Source: Microbacteriaceae bacterium (GTDB lineage: Bacteria > Actinomycetota > Actinomycetes > Actinomycetales > Microbacteriaceae). Taken from it: a stretch of 6,498 nt of DNA. Shown here piece after piece: positions 1 through 6,497 of the stretch (position 1 is the stretch's first letter; each line of letters begins with the position of its first letter). The stretch is from contig JAHEAT010000053.1 of assembly GCA_024642605.1 (NCBI GenBank), forward strand, positions 1 to 6,498. Direction: 5' to 3'. The translations under genes and the position numbers were made by a program. The notes under the pieces were generated by a model. The model was not told the origin of the DNA and searched no databases. It was given only the letters and a program-made list of their open reading frames with translations.

Positions 1-2
1 TC

Positions 3-464
3 TTAGAGCAGCTGAGCCAAGCGCCTGCCGGTGGAAACATTCTTGACGTCGGTTGTGGCTGGGGTCCGATAGCGCTTTCACTCGCGCTGCAATCGCCACG
101 CGCGACTATTTGGGCTGTCGACATTAACGAACGTTCACTGGAACTCACCCGAAGAAACGTTGCCCGCCTTGGACTCAAGAACGTCAAGGTGTGCCGACCC
201 GAAGACGTGCCAGCTGATCTTGAATTCACCGGCATTTGGTCTAACCCACCGATTCGAGTTGGCAAGGATTCCCTCCACGCGATCTTGCTCGAATGGCTGC
301 CTCGACTGGCTCCGGATGCCGAAAGTTACCTTGTGGTTCAAAAAAATCTTGGAGCCGATTCGCTCCATCGGTGGCTTGAGGCACATTTGCCAGCTGGCTT
401 TTCAACTATCCGCGTTGAAACCGCGAAGGCCTTTAGGGTCTTGAGGGTAAAGAATCGGCTATAG
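3..464 (+). CDS. Class I SAM-dependent methyltransferase, RsmC/YbxB-like (5' end missing)
   Basis: This is the 3' portion (153 codons) of a methyltransferase that enters from the left edge; the frame is open from base 3 to the TAG at 462-464. The SAM-binding glycine-rich motif I, LDVGCGWG, is encoded at 42-65, followed by a typical motif II acid (AVDIN) around 111-125. Motif IV, SNPPIR, is at 240-257. NPP(I/F/W/Y) is the signature of N-methyltransferases acting on exocyclic or ring amino groups, and the NPPIR form is typical of the MTS-domain proteins related to RsmC (16S rRNA m2G1207) and Bacillus YbxB. An rRNA guanine substrate is therefore plausible but inferred, since proteins of this group are often annotated as RsmC without test. 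Compared with YbxB-type proteins of about 200 residues, roughly 50 N-terminal residues lie outside the window. It is convergent with dapF and overlaps its last 6 bases. Confidence 0.88.
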   Translation, partial: LEQLSQAPAGGNILDVGCGWGPIALSLALQSPRATIWAVDINERSLELTRRNVARLGLKNVKVCRPEDVPADLEFTGIWSNPPIRVGKDSLHAILLEWLPRLAPDAESYLVVQKNLGADSLHRWLEAHLPAGFSTIRVETAKAFRVLRVKNRL

Positions 465-1343
465 CACCGAAAGGTCGATACGACCCTCGAAAACGAGTTC
501 TGCAGCCCCGCTCAAACCAACGTGCTCGCCGTCTTCGGTGGCAAACATTCGCACTCCGAGGGTTCCGCCCGGCACTGTCACCTGCCACACGTTTGGAGCA
601 CCCGCTCCGGCCCAGTGGCGAGTAGCCAGGGCCGCTGCCACTATTCCGGTGCCGCAAGACAGAGTCTCACCAACTCCACGCTCATGCACGCGCATCTTGA
701 TGTGCCCAACTCCGTCTTTCACCATCGGTTCGGCGGGTGAAACGAACTCGACGTTTGCACCTTCATCAACCGAAGGAACCAACGTGGGTGCCGAAGTGAG
801 GTTGAGTCGCTCTAGTTCTTGATCGGAGGCAAGCGCAACGACAACGTGTGGGTTACCAACGTTGATGCCAAGACCTGGGCGGTCGACATCCAAGCCAGAG
901 GCGTGCACCAAGGTGGCGTCGGCTTCGAGCTTCCAGCGACCTATGTCTACGGCGAATCCGGCGAGGTTGCGCTGAAGGTCGCGAACACCGGCGCGCGTGC
1001 CGATCGAGAGCGTTTCTCCGTCACGCAGCTCCACAAGTTTGCGCTCGGTTAGGTAGCGCGCGAAAACGCGGGTTCCGTTGCCGCACATTTCTGCCAACGA
1101 GCCATCGGCGTTGTAGTAATCCATAAACCACTCTGCGGCGGGTTCGACCGCGAGAATCTCGGCACCCGCCTCAATGCTTGCGCTTTTGACCACACGGATG
1201 AGGCCGTCGGCACCTACTCCAAAGTGGCGATCGCAGATCTTGGCGATCTGGGCTGGAGTCAGATTGATTTCACCTTCAGGGTCTAGAAACAGGACGAAAT
1301 CGTTGCCCGTTCCGTGGCCCTTGGTGAATTCAATGATTGACAT
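459..1343 (-). CDS. dapF: Diaminopimelate epimerase
   Basis: A cytoplasmic, cofactor-independent epimerase that interconverts LL- and meso-diaminopimelate, the last step before lysine and the source of meso-DAP for peptidoglycan. The 294-residue protein begins [16 protein letters not shown]; the GTGND motif is at 11-15. The two catalytic cysteines are in EMCGNGTR (C87) and SCGTG (C230), with GNPH at 163-166 binding substrate, so the enzyme looks complete. I chose the ATG at 1343. A TTG nine codons upstream (1370) is in frame but would overlap the end of miaA and adds residues outside the family core. From 1343 the gap to the miaA stop is 10 bases. No strong Shine-Dalgarno is visible, so translation probably depends on coupling to miaA. 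It is the last gene of the recA operon and converges on the methyltransferase gene with a 6-base overlap and no clear terminator. Confidence 0.96.
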   Translation of the reverse strand: MSIIEFTKGHGTGNDFVLFLDPEGEINLTPAQIAKICDRHFGVGADGLIRVVKSASIEAGAEILAVEPAAEWFMDYYNADGSLAEMCGNGTRVFARYLTERKLVELRDGETLSIGTRAGVRDLQRNLAGFAVDIGRWKLEADATLVHASGLDVDRPGLGINVGNPHVVVALASDQELERLNLTSAPTLVPSVDEGANVEFVSPAEPMVKDGVGHIKMRVHERGVGETLSCGTGIVAAALATRHWAGAGAPNVWQVTVPGGTLGVRMFATEDGEHVGLSGAAELVFEGRIDLSVL

Positions 1344-1353
1344 GCCTACAAGC

Positions 1354-2289
1354 CTATTGCCCGAGGTCAACTTGCTGGCGAACTAGCTCGAGAGCAGAAG
1401 CTTGCATGCCAAGATCTTCGAAGTCGAACCAGTTGATGCGCGAATCTCGCCTAAACCAAGACATTTGTCTGCGGGCATAGCGCGCGGTAAGCAGAGAAGT
1501 CTGTTCGATTGCCTCGGCCTCTGAGATTTCGCCGTCCAGCTGAGCCAGCGCCTGCGCGTAGCCAATGGCCTGCCGTGAAGTTTTGCCTTCACGGATGCCG
1601 GCGGGAATGAGTGCTTTCACTTCGGAAAGTAACCCCTGCTGCCACATGCGCTCAGCCCGCAACTTAAGACGTTCAACGAGCGTTGCACGAAAACCGGTGA
1701 TTCCGATTTCGAGCACCGGCTGCCACGACTCGGGTTGGTCGGGTAACGCCGCTGCAAAAGGTTGGCCCGTTACCTTGATGATCTCAATGGCACGAACGAT
1801 ACGTCGACCGTTCATCGGGTCGATTCGCTCTGCCGCCACCGCGTCGAGGCTCTGCAGAAGTCGGTGCATCTGATTTGGGCCCAACTCTACTAACTGCTCT
1901 TCGAGTTCGGCTCGGAGGCTTTCGTCGCGAGCGGGAAACTCGAAAGTGTTAAGTACTGCAGCCGCGTAAAGCATCGAACCGCCCACCAGAATGGGGGTAA
2001 CTCCGCGTGCCTGCAGATCTAGGATTATTGGTCTTGCCGCTAGCTGGAATTCGGCCGCGGTTGACTCGTCGCGAATGTCGAGCCAGTCGATGAGGTGGTG
2101 TTTGATGCCGCGGCGTTCGGGCTCGGAGAGCTTTGCTGTACCGATGTCCATTCCACGATAAAACTGCATCGAATCGCAGTTGATGATTTCACTCGCCCCA
2201 CCGCGCTCGATGATGTCTTGCGCGATGTTTAGAGCGAGTTCAGATTTACCCGTGCCCGTTGGACCTACCACCGCGATAAGTTTCGGCAT
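1354..2289 (-). CDS. miaA: tRNA dimethylallyltransferase
   Basis: Transfers the dimethylallyl group from DMAPP to N6 of A37 in tRNAs that read codons starting with U, giving i6A37, the substrate of MiaB encoded just upstream. The 311-residue protein starts [16 protein letters not shown], with the P-loop GPTGTGKS at 9-16. The conserved [17 protein letters not shown] stretch at about 38-53 holds the DMAPP-transfer Asp39 and the substrate-binding SxQ. Further on are LVGGSMLY near 101-108, SRQAIGYAQ near 238-246 and the C-terminal [13 protein letters not shown] near 270-282, all typical. Length is normal for the family. Its ATG (2289) shares the A with the last base of the miaB stop (TAATG), a classic sign of translational coupling. 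Confidence 0.97.
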   Translation of the reverse strand: MPKLIAVVGPTGTGKSELALNIAQDIIERGGASEIINCDSMQFYRGMDIGTAKLSEPERRGIKHHLIDWLDIRDESTAAEFQLAARPIILDLQARGVTPILVGGSMLYAAAVLNTFEFPARDESLRAELEEQLVELGPNQMHRLLQSLDAVAAERIDPMNGRRIVRAIEIIKVTGQPFAAALPDQPESWQPVLEIGITGFRATLVERLKLRAERMWQQGLLSEVKALIPAGIREGKTSRQAIGYAQALAQLDGEISEAEAIEQTSLLTARYARRQMSWFRRDSRINWFDFEDLGMQASALELVRQQVDLGQ

Positions 2290-3785
2290 TAGTGCGACCG
2301 ACGGAGCGTGGGCAATCCAAGAGAAACGGCTTTCGGTCGGTCGGTTGCCTGCCCAGGCTCAGGCACGGCGCAAGAAGCCGCAAGCGCCGCATCCCAGGCG
2401 TCACCCGCGCGGGTTTTTCTGATCGATACATCTGCTGGTGAAGCAACGTCGGCGATCAAGTGGAAAGGGCCAGCGTCGGTGACTCGTGCGGTTACAAAAT
2501 CACCCGGTCTCGGTAGTTCTACCCCTGAGGGTATTGAAACGTGCACAAGGCGATTATCGCGGCCACGTCCGGTTAGGCGTGCCGTTGCAGCATCTTTACG
2601 CCCTTCGTCGTTGGCAATAAGAACCTCGACCTCGCGGCCGATCATTTTTTGGTTTTCTTCCCAAGCGATTTTGTTTACGTGCGCAAGCAGTCGCTCGTAG
2701 CGCTCTTGAACGACGGGCTTTTCGAGTTGCCCATCCATTTCAGCGGCCGGAGTGCCCGGTCGCTTGGAGTATTGGAAAGTGTAGGAAGCCGAGAATCGTG
2801 ATTCGGAGGCAACGCGCATGGTGTCTTGAAAATCTTCTTCGGTTTCACCGGGAAAGCCCACGATTATGTCGGTGGTGATGGCCGCGTCTGGCATAGCGGC
2901 ACGAACTCGCTCGATGATTCCGAGGTATTTCTCGGAGCGGTATGAACGCTTCATGGCCTTGAGCACTGCGTCTGAGCCAGACTGCAGAGGCATATGCAGA
3001 CTTGGCATAACATTGTGTGTCTCGGCCATGGCTTCGATGACGTCGTCGGTGAACGCCGCGGGATGCGGGCTGGTGAAGCGGACTCTTTCGAGCCCTTCAA
3101 TCTCTCCACAGGCGCGAAGAAGTTTTGCAAAGGCGCCGCGGTCGCCAAACTCAACTCCGTAGGTGTTTACGTTCTGGCCGAGGAGCGTGATTTCGATTAC
3201 GCCTTCTGCGACAAGCGCTTGAATCTCAGCCAGGATTTCGCCTGGGCGGCGGTCGCGCTCTTTACCGCGCAAGGCTGGAACAATGCAGAAGGTGCAGGTA
3301 TTGTTGCAGCCCACCGAAATGGAGACCCAAGCGGCGTAGGTGCGTTCGCGCTTGGTTGGTAGGTTGCTCGGAAAGGTTTCTAACGACTCGACGATCTCAA
3401 CTTGAGCCTCTTGGTTATGGCGGGCTCTCTCGAGCAGAACCGGCAGGCTGCCAATGTTGTGAGTGCCGAAGACCACATCGACCCATGGAGCGCGCTTGAG
3501 AATTGTGTCGCGATCTTTTTGAGCGAGGCAACCACCGACCGCGATTTGCATGCCGGGGTGTTCCTTTTTCTTAGTTGCCAGAATGCCGAGGGTGCCGTAC
3601 AGCTTGTTGTCGGCGTTCTCTCTAACCGCACAGGTGTTGAACACAACAACGTCGCTTTTGTCGAACTCACCAACGGTGTAGCCTGCGTCTTCGAGCAACC
3701 CGGATAGGCGCTCCGAGTCGTGCACGTTCATTTGGCACCCATAGGTGCGCACCTCGTAGGTGCGTTGCGCGGTGGTTGAGTTCAT
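2289..3785 (-). CDS. miaB: tRNA-2-methylthio-N6-dimethylallyladenosine synthase (radical SAM methylthiotransferase)
   Basis: Adds a methylthio group to C2 of i6A37 in tRNA, using two 4Fe-4S clusters and SAM. The 498-residue protein has the UPF0004 domain at its N-terminus with cluster-binding C17, C52 and C86 ([23 protein letters not shown]). The radical SAM motif is CNNTCTFC, C160/C164/C167. A TRAM RNA-binding domain follows at about 380-447. After it comes a C-terminal tail of about 50 residues ([14 protein letters not shown]...) that is absent from the E. coli protein; tails of this kind are common in actinobacterial MiaB. The ATG at 3785 overlaps the recX stop by one base (TAATG), and the gene's own stop overlaps miaA the same way. 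The adjacency of the two consecutive enzymes for ms2i6A supports the MiaB assignment over other methylthiotransferases (RimO, MtaB). Confidence 0.97.
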   Translation of the reverse strand: MNSTTAQRTYEVRTYGCQMNVHDSERLSGLLEDAGYTVGEFDKSDVVVFNTCAVRENADNKLYGTLGILATKKKEHPGMQIAVGGCLAQKDRDTILKRAPWVDVVFGTHNIGSLPVLLERARHNQEAQVEIVESLETFPSNLPTKRERTYAAWVSISVGCNNTCTFCIVPALRGKERDRRPGEILAEIQALVAEGVIEITLLGQNVNTYGVEFGDRGAFAKLLRACGEIEGLERVRFTSPHPAAFTDDVIEAMAETHNVMPSLHMPLQSGSDAVLKAMKRSYRSEKYLGIIERVRAAMPDAAITTDIIVGFPGETEEDFQDTMRVASESRFSASYTFQYSKRPGTPAAEMDGQLEKPVVQERYERLLAHVNKIAWEENQKMIGREVEVLIANDEGRKDAATARLTGRGRDNRLVHVSIPSGVELPRPGDFVTARVTDAGPFHLIADVASPADVSIRKTRAGDAWDAALAASCAVPEPGQATDRPKAVSLGLPTLRRSH

Positions 3786-4339
3786 TAGAACTCCGATTTT
3801 ACCGCTTGAGCCTCTGCTAGTTTGATGGCCTTGAAAACTACGGCCGAGGAATAGCCTTTACGCTGCAGAAACCCGATGAGTCTTCGGTTGCGAACGTCGG
3901 GCGCAAGCGAAGTCATGGACCGCATTCTTCTCTCAGTAATTGCGGTAGCGCGTTCGAGATCGCTCTCTGAGTCGAGTTCTGCAGTTGCATCTTGCACGAT
4001 TTCTTCGGCCACACCTTTTTGACGCAGTTCGCGTTGCACAGCGGTGCGGCTGAGACCGCGGGTCTTTGTGCGTGATGAGACGAGAGCTTCGGCAAAGGTG
4101 TTGTCGTTTATAAGCCCAGCTTCCTCGAATCGATCGAGAAGCGGCAAAGCTATTTCGTCTGGTATTTCGCGCTTCACCAGGATGTCGGCCAGTTGCTGTC
4201 GCGATTTGATGCTTCGGTTGAGTTGGTAGAGCAAGACATTACGCGCTCTGCGTTCGAGCCTCTCGGGAGAAAGCGGACGAGCCGGTGATTGTTCTCCTTC
4301 TGGAGATTTAACACCGGCCCGTTTGCGCTGAAAAGCCAC
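3785..4339 (-). CDS. recX: Regulatory protein RecX
   Basis: RecX binds RecA filaments and limits their extension and activity, so it damps recombination and the SOS signal. The 184-residue protein is predicted to be all helical, with the three tandem three-helix repeats of the family at about 30-75, 80-120 and 125-175. Recognisable pieces are the [13 protein letters not shown] helix (42-54), [16 protein letters not shown] (75-90) and the closing [18 protein letters not shown] (156-173). The first 25 or so residues are basic and variable, as is common in actinobacteria. The start is a GTG only 2 bases after the recA stop (TAATCGTG), with no good Shine-Dalgarno of its own, which suggests translational coupling and a lower yield than RecA. 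There is no terminator hairpin between recA and recX. Confidence 0.93.
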   Translation of the reverse strand: MAFQRKRAGVKSPEGEQSPARPLSPERLERRARNVLLYQLNRSIKSRQQLADILVKREIPDEIALPLLDRFEEAGLINDNTFAEALVSSRTKTRGLSRTAVQRELRQKGVAEEIVQDATAELDSESDLERATAITERRMRSMTSLAPDVRNRRLIGFLQRKGYSSAVVFKAIKLAEAQAVKSEF

Positions 4340-4341
4340 GA

Positions 4342-5424
4342 TTAAGCTGTAGCTGCCTTAGGGGCAACTGCGATTACGTCGTCGATAACTTGGTCTTCTT
4401 CAACCGGTAGGTCTGCCACGGCGCGTGGAACACCGATACCTAGCTTGGTCTTGATTTTCTTTTCGATTTCGTTTGCAACTGCCGCGTTCTCAATGAGGTA
4501 TCTGCGTGAGTTCTCTTTACCCTGGCTGAGCTGCTCACCGTCGTAGGTGTACCAGGCGCCGGATTTCTTGACGATCTCCTGCTCAACGCCGAAGTCGATT
4601 AGGCTGCCTTCTCGAGAGATACCGGCACCATAAATAATGTCGAATTCTGCCTGCTTGAAAGGTGCTGCCATCTTGTTTTTAACGATCTTTACTCTGGTGC
4701 GGTTTCCTACCGACTCGGTGCCATCTTTTAGGGTTTCGATGCGACGAATGTCGAGACGAACCGAAGCGTAGAACTTGAGGGCCTTACCACCCGCGGTGGT
4801 TTCTGGGCTTCCGAAGAACACACCGATCTTTTCGCGCAACTGGTTGATGAAAATCATGGTCGTGTTGGTGTTACTGAGTGCACCGGTTAGCTTGCGAAGT
4901 GCTTGCGACATCAGACGAGCCTGAAGACCAACATGAGCATCGCCCATTTCACCCTCGATTTCGGCCTTTGGAACCAGAGCCGCTACCGAGTCGATGACGA
5001 TCAGGTCGATAGCGCCTGAACGAATTAGCATGTCGGCAATCTCTAGCGCCTGTTCACCAGTGTCTGGCTGGCTAACCAAGAGTGCGTCAATGTCGACGCC
5101 TAGAGCTTTGGCATACTCAGGGTCTAGAGCGTGCTCGGCGTCGATGAAGGCAGCGATGCCTCCGGCTGCCTGAGCGTTGGCAATAGCATGCAGGGTGACA
5201 GTTGTCTTACCCGAAGATTCAGGACCGTAAACTTCAACGATGCGGCCACGAGGAAGCCCGCCGATACCGAGCGCTACGTCGAGCGCGATCGAGCCGGTTG
5301 GAATGACCTCTACAGGTGCGCGTTCGTCTGAGCCGAGACGCATAACCGATCCCTTGCCAAACTGGCGGTCGATTTGTGCAAGAGCGGTGTCTAGCGCTTT
5401 TTCGCGATCTGATGGTGATGGCAT
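4342..5424 (-). CDS. recA: Recombinase A
   Basis: ATP-dependent strand-exchange protein that forms filaments on single-stranded DNA, drives homologous recombination and triggers LexA self-cleavage. The 360-residue protein has Walker A GPESSGKT at 67-74, Walker B LIVIDS at 141-146, loop L1 around [10 protein letters not shown] (157-166), loop L2 within about 196-213 and the C-terminal domain from about 270. The L2 segment reads [13 protein letters not shown], where E. coli has GVMFGNPETTTGG. The substitutions Met to Phe and Thr to Ala sit in the DNA-binding loop but may be normal for this lineage. There is no intein, unlike M. tuberculosis recA. The ATG at 5424 is supported by the [15 protein letters not shown] start and by an AAGAGGA ribosome binding site. 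It is first in the operon with recX, miaB, miaA and dapF, and is preceded by two apparent damage-response promoters. Confidence 0.99.
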   Translation of the reverse strand: MPSPSDREKALDTALAQIDRQFGKGSVMRLGSDERAPVEVIPTGSIALDVALGIGGLPRGRIVEVYGPESSGKTTVTLHAIANAQAAGGIAAFIDAEHALDPEYAKALGVDIDALLVSQPDTGEQALEIADMLIRSGAIDLIVIDSVAALVPKAEIEGEMGDAHVGLQARLMSQALRKLTGALSNTNTTMIFINQLREKIGVFFGSPETTAGGKALKFYASVRLDIRRIETLKDGTESVGNRTRVKIVKNKMAAPFKQAEFDIIYGAGISREGSLIDFGVEQEIVKKSGAWYTYDGEQLSQGKENSRRYLIENAAVANEIEKKIKTKLGIGVPRAVADLPVEEDQVIDDVIAVAPKAATA

Positions 5425-5428
5425 TTGG

Positions 5429-5435
5429 TCCTCTT
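5429..5435 (-). promoter_or_regulatory. Ribosome binding site of recA
   Basis: AAGAGGA on the minus strand ends 4 bases before the recA ATG at 5424. It fixes the start and is much better than anything in front of the downstream genes of the operon. Confidence 0.8.
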
Positions 5436-5475
5436 GATTCTGGTGCTGTTGCGCCGTTGGATTTATTCTGCTTTG

Positions 5476-5498
5476 ACACTACGGAGAACCACCGACAC
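5476..5498 (-). promoter_or_regulatory. recA proximal promoter, PafBC (RecA-NDp) type
   Basis: On the minus strand GTGTCGGTG (5498-5490) is followed by exactly 8 bases and then TAGTGT (5481-5476). The mycobacterial RecA-NDp motif, recognised with the activator PafBC, is TTGTCRGTG-N8-TAnnnT. Only the first T deviates; the core TGTCGGTG, the 8-base spacing and the -10 match. Transcription would begin near 5469, giving a leader of about 45 bases, close to the short leader of the LexA-independent P1 promoter of M. tuberculosis recA. The match is seen directly; regulation by PafBC is inferred, and pafB/pafC are not in this window. Confidence 0.7.
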
Positions 5499-5577
5499 TG
5501 ATGCCGAGTGGCGAAACTTTGTGTATAACTCACAACCCAGTTTTAAAGGTTTAGAGCACTACTCGGTTCTGTTAGAC

Positions 5578-5618
5578 AGCCTAGCAATATTCGAACAAGA
5601 TTTCGAACAAATATTCTT
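5578..5618 (-). promoter_or_regulatory. recA distal promoter with LexA (SOS) box
   Basis: TCGAACAAGATTTCGA at 5591-5606 matches the actinobacterial/Gram-positive SOS box TCGAAC-N4-GTTCGA in 11 of 12 fixed positions, with TCGAA/TTCGA arms. A second, degenerate half-box (TCGAACAAATATTC from 5603) overlaps it; the 9-mer TTCGAACAA is repeated at 5590-5598 and 5602-5610, 12 bases apart. Directly downstream on the minus strand lies TGCTAGGCT (5586-5578), an extended -10 with the actinobacterial TAnnnT form, so LexA bound here would cover the -35 region. The site lies just after the DUF3046 stop, about 170 bases before recA. LexA itself is not encoded here. Confidence 0.72.
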
Positions 5619-5626
5619 GTGGCGTG

Positions 5627-5848
5627 TCACTTTTTCGTATTTTTGTTCACACCGTGCCAACGCGCTTCGGGCACCGATTGAGACTTACAGATTGCAAACC
5701 AAACATCGCGAGGGTCAACGCCCGACGCGATGGCTGCATCTGGGGTTTGGTCGGCAAGCTCGGTAAGCACTAGGTCGCGGCAGATCACGGCACCGTAGGC
5801 GTCGCCGAATTCATCCCGGATAAGTTCTTTGAACTTGCTGAGTCGCAT
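5627..5848 (-). CDS. DUF3046 family protein
   Basis: A 73-residue protein starting MRLSKFKELIRDEFGDAYG, with the further conserved pieces CRDLVLTELADQT (about 23-35) and GVDPRDVWFAICKSQSVPEAR (about 43-63). This is the DUF3046 pattern, a small actinobacterial family of unknown function that is typically encoded immediately upstream of recA. There is no signal peptide or membrane segment; it is probably a small cytoplasmic helical protein. The last 10 or so residues (WHGVNKNTKK) extend a little beyond the usual family end. It lies between a strong terminator upstream and the recA promoters downstream, so it probably has its own promoter and may read through into recA. I can give no function; the position suggests, but does not show, a link to recA expression or DNA repair. 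Confidence 0.87.
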   Translation of the reverse strand: MRLSKFKELIRDEFGDAYGAVICRDLVLTELADQTPDAAIASGVDPRDVWFAICKSQSVPEARWHGVNKNTKK

Positions 5849-5860
5849 TGAATAAGGCTA
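5849..5860 (-). promoter_or_regulatory. Possible leaderless promoter of DUF3046
   Basis: On the minus strand TAGCCT (5860-5855) fits the actinobacterial -10 form TAnnnT, and the A of the DUF3046 ATG (5848) lies 7 bases after it, where transcription would start. No convincing Shine-Dalgarno is present in the short leader, which fits a leaderless transcript, a common type in actinobacteria. No clear -35 is seen (TTGCCC at 5886-5881 is too far away), so the call is tentative. Confidence 0.4.
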
Positions 5861-5892
5861 CCCAGCCAATAATGTCGAATGGGCAAGAATGC

Positions 5893-5924
5893 AAAAAGCC
5901 CCCGATTTTAATCGGGGGCTTTTT
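5893..5924. terminator. Bidirectional intrinsic terminator
   Basis: A perfect 14-bp inverted repeat: left arm AAAAAGCCCCCGAT (5893-5906), loop TTTA, right arm ATCGGGGGCTTTTT (5911-5924). The GC-rich core flanked by A5 and T5 gives a U-tract on either strand. It starts 10 bases after the clgR stop, so on the minus strand it ends the clgR transcript, and any cinA read-through, before DUF3046 and recA. It is the only strong terminator in the window. Confidence 0.93.
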
Positions 5925-5934
5925 GTCGAAGTAT

Positions 5935-6246
5935 CTATCGGCGAATCGACTGCGTATCTGCATTGAAAGATGCAATGAACTCCGCTGGAATCGTGTCTGG
6001 AATGAGCACATTTTCGATGGCAGCCAAACGGTCGCTAACCTCACGCATGATGTGTGAGATTGGAACGTCTAGCGCTTCGGCGACCGAATAAAGGATCTCG
6101 CTCGAGGCCTCTTTTTGGCCTCGCTCGATCTCGCTTAGGTAACCGAGTGCCACACTTGCTCTACCGGCCACTTGACGAAGGGTGTGCCCCTTCTTCAGGC
6201 GAAGTTCCCGCAGCACGTCACCAATTTCTCGACGAACTAACAACAT
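5935..6246 (-). CDS. clgR: XRE-family transcriptional regulator, ClgR type
   Basis: A 103-residue DNA-binding protein consisting mainly of one Cro/C1-type helix-turn-helix (about 6-66). The stretch TLRQVAGRASVALGYLSEIE (22-41), then RGQKEASSEILYSVAEALDVP (42-62) and HIMREVSDRL, is characteristic of ClgR, the actinobacterial activator of clpP1P2, clpC and other stress genes. Neighbours agree: clgR lies between cinA/pgsA-type genes and recA in many actinobacteria. The ATG at 6246 was chosen because AGAGGAGG ends 5 bases before it. An in-frame TTG 11 codons upstream would place this ribosome binding site inside the gene and has none itself. The C-terminus is SIRR, without the terminal Ala-Ala reported to drive ClpP degradation of Streptomyces ClgR. 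The gene has a separate regulatory region with two palindromes upstream and a strong terminator downstream. A related XRE regulator of another function cannot be fully excluded. Confidence 0.85.
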   Translation of the reverse strand: MLLVRREIGDVLRELRLKKGHTLRQVAGRASVALGYLSEIERGQKEASSEILYSVAEALDVPISHIMREVSDRLAAIENVLIPDTIPAEFIASFNADTQSIRR

Positions 6247-6251
6247 TCGGG

Positions 6252-6259
6252 CCTCCTCT
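6252..6259 (-). promoter_or_regulatory. Ribosome binding site of clgR
   Basis: AGAGGAGG on the minus strand, 5 bases before the ATG at 6246, is a near-ideal Shine-Dalgarno. It decides the start against the in-frame TTG at 6279. Confidence 0.85.
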
Positions 6260-6270
6260 CTGAAAAGAAA

Positions 6271-6287
6271 CTCAACCAATGGTTGAG
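6271..6287. promoter_or_regulatory. Perfect 17-bp palindrome in the clgR leader (operator candidate)
   Basis: CTCAACCAATGGTTGAG has two perfect 8-base arms around one central base. It lies 24 bases upstream of the clgR ATG, downstream of the likely -10, where a bound dimer would block transcription or be an autoregulatory site. It does not resemble the ClgR box as I know it (GTTCGC-N5-GCG), nor HAIR, CIRCE or SOS boxes. A small RNA hairpin is possible, but a one-base loop makes a protein-binding site more likely. Confidence 0.6.
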
Positions 6288-6308
6288 ACGACCAGTGCTT
6301 CCACTTGT

Positions 6309-6338
6309 CGTATAGATAACTTACCCGTTAGATGTGAC
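6309..6338 (-). promoter_or_regulatory. Probable clgR promoter
   Basis: On the minus strand the AT-rich TATCTATACG (6318-6309) offers a -10 (TATACG, 6314-6309). GTCACA (6338-6333) could be the -35 with an 18-base spacer. This -35 falls inside the TAGATGT-G-ACATCTA palindrome. Exact hexamers are uncertain, but this is the only promoter-like stretch between cinA and clgR. Confidence 0.4.
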
Positions 6339-6343
6339 ATCTA
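6329..6343. promoter_or_regulatory. Perfect 15-bp palindrome at the clgR -35 region (operator candidate)
   Basis: TAGATGTGACATCTA consists of two perfect 7-base arms around one base. It overlaps the predicted -35 of clgR and lies 42 bases from the second palindrome (41 bases between them). The TGT-G-ACA core resembles binding sites of many dimeric HTH regulators, but I cannot assign it to a known one. Confidence 0.58.
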
Positions 6344-6380
6344 TTCCGCTTCAACCTGCGAGTTACCTGAAAATCAATAA

Positions 6381-6497
6381 CTATTCGTGCAGAAGGTTAC
6401 CCAGCGCGTTGAGGGCGGCTTGCACGGTCTGTTCACGGATGCTCTCCCGATCGCCTTCGAAATTAAACCCAAGAACCTCGCTGAAAGTCTTCGGGCC
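6381..6497 (-). CDS. cinA: CinA family protein, C-terminal end (partial)
   Basis: The last 38 codons of a gene that enters from the right edge, ending in TAG at 6383-6381. The reading gives GPKTFSEVLGFNFEGDRE, then SIREQTVQAALNALGNLLHE. The F-x-GDRxxxRxQTVxxAL ending is typical of the CinA C-terminal (PncC) domain, which hydrolyses nicotinamide mononucleotide to nicotinate mononucleotide in pyridine nucleotide salvage. Whether the N-terminal COG1058 (MoCF-like) domain is also present cannot be seen. In actinobacteria cinA usually lies between pgsA and clgR, which fits. No strong terminator separates it from clgR, so some read-through into clgR is possible. Confidence 0.82.
   Translation of the reverse strand, partial: GPKTFSEVLGFNFEGDRESIREQTVQAALNALGNLLHE

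Noticed and set aside
1344..1370. TTG start for dapF at 1370
   Set aside because: It would overlap miaA by 17 bases and add nine residues before the conserved [15 protein letters not shown] start; the ATG at 1343 fits the family better.
2308..3707. Several plus-strand open frames of about 100-130 codons opposite miaB (2308-2700, 2866-3162, 2994-3362, 3402-3707)
   Set aside because: They lie antisense inside a clear, complete miaB and show no recognisable motif or ribosome binding site. They are by-products of the codon use of the real gene.
4340..4375. Possible attenuator hairpin between recA and recX
   Set aside because: Only a weak stem of about 5 pairs can be drawn in the last recA codons (around TTGCC/GGCAG) with no U-tract, so it is unlikely to terminate.
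5520..5528. DnaA-box-like TTATACACA (minus strand) in the recA leader
   Set aside because: It fits the relaxed consensus TTWTNCACA, but one match in 6.5 kb is close to chance expectation, and there is no cluster of boxes or origin context.
5425..5766. A 113-codon plus-strand frame over the recA leader and part of DUF3046
   Set aside because: Its product has no family features, it crosses the LexA and PafBC-type sites, and it overlaps DUF3046 on the other strand. The region is better explained as the recA control region.
5848..6057. A 69-codon plus-strand frame and a 77-codon minus-strand frame (5811-6044) through the terminator
   Set aside because: Both read straight through the perfect terminator hairpin, and their KPPI(L/K)IGG stretches are just translations of the stem and loop.
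6247..6279. TTG start for clgR at 6279
   Set aside because: The strong AGAGGAGG at 6259-6252 would be inside the gene, and the TTG has no ribosome binding site and lies in the palindrome.
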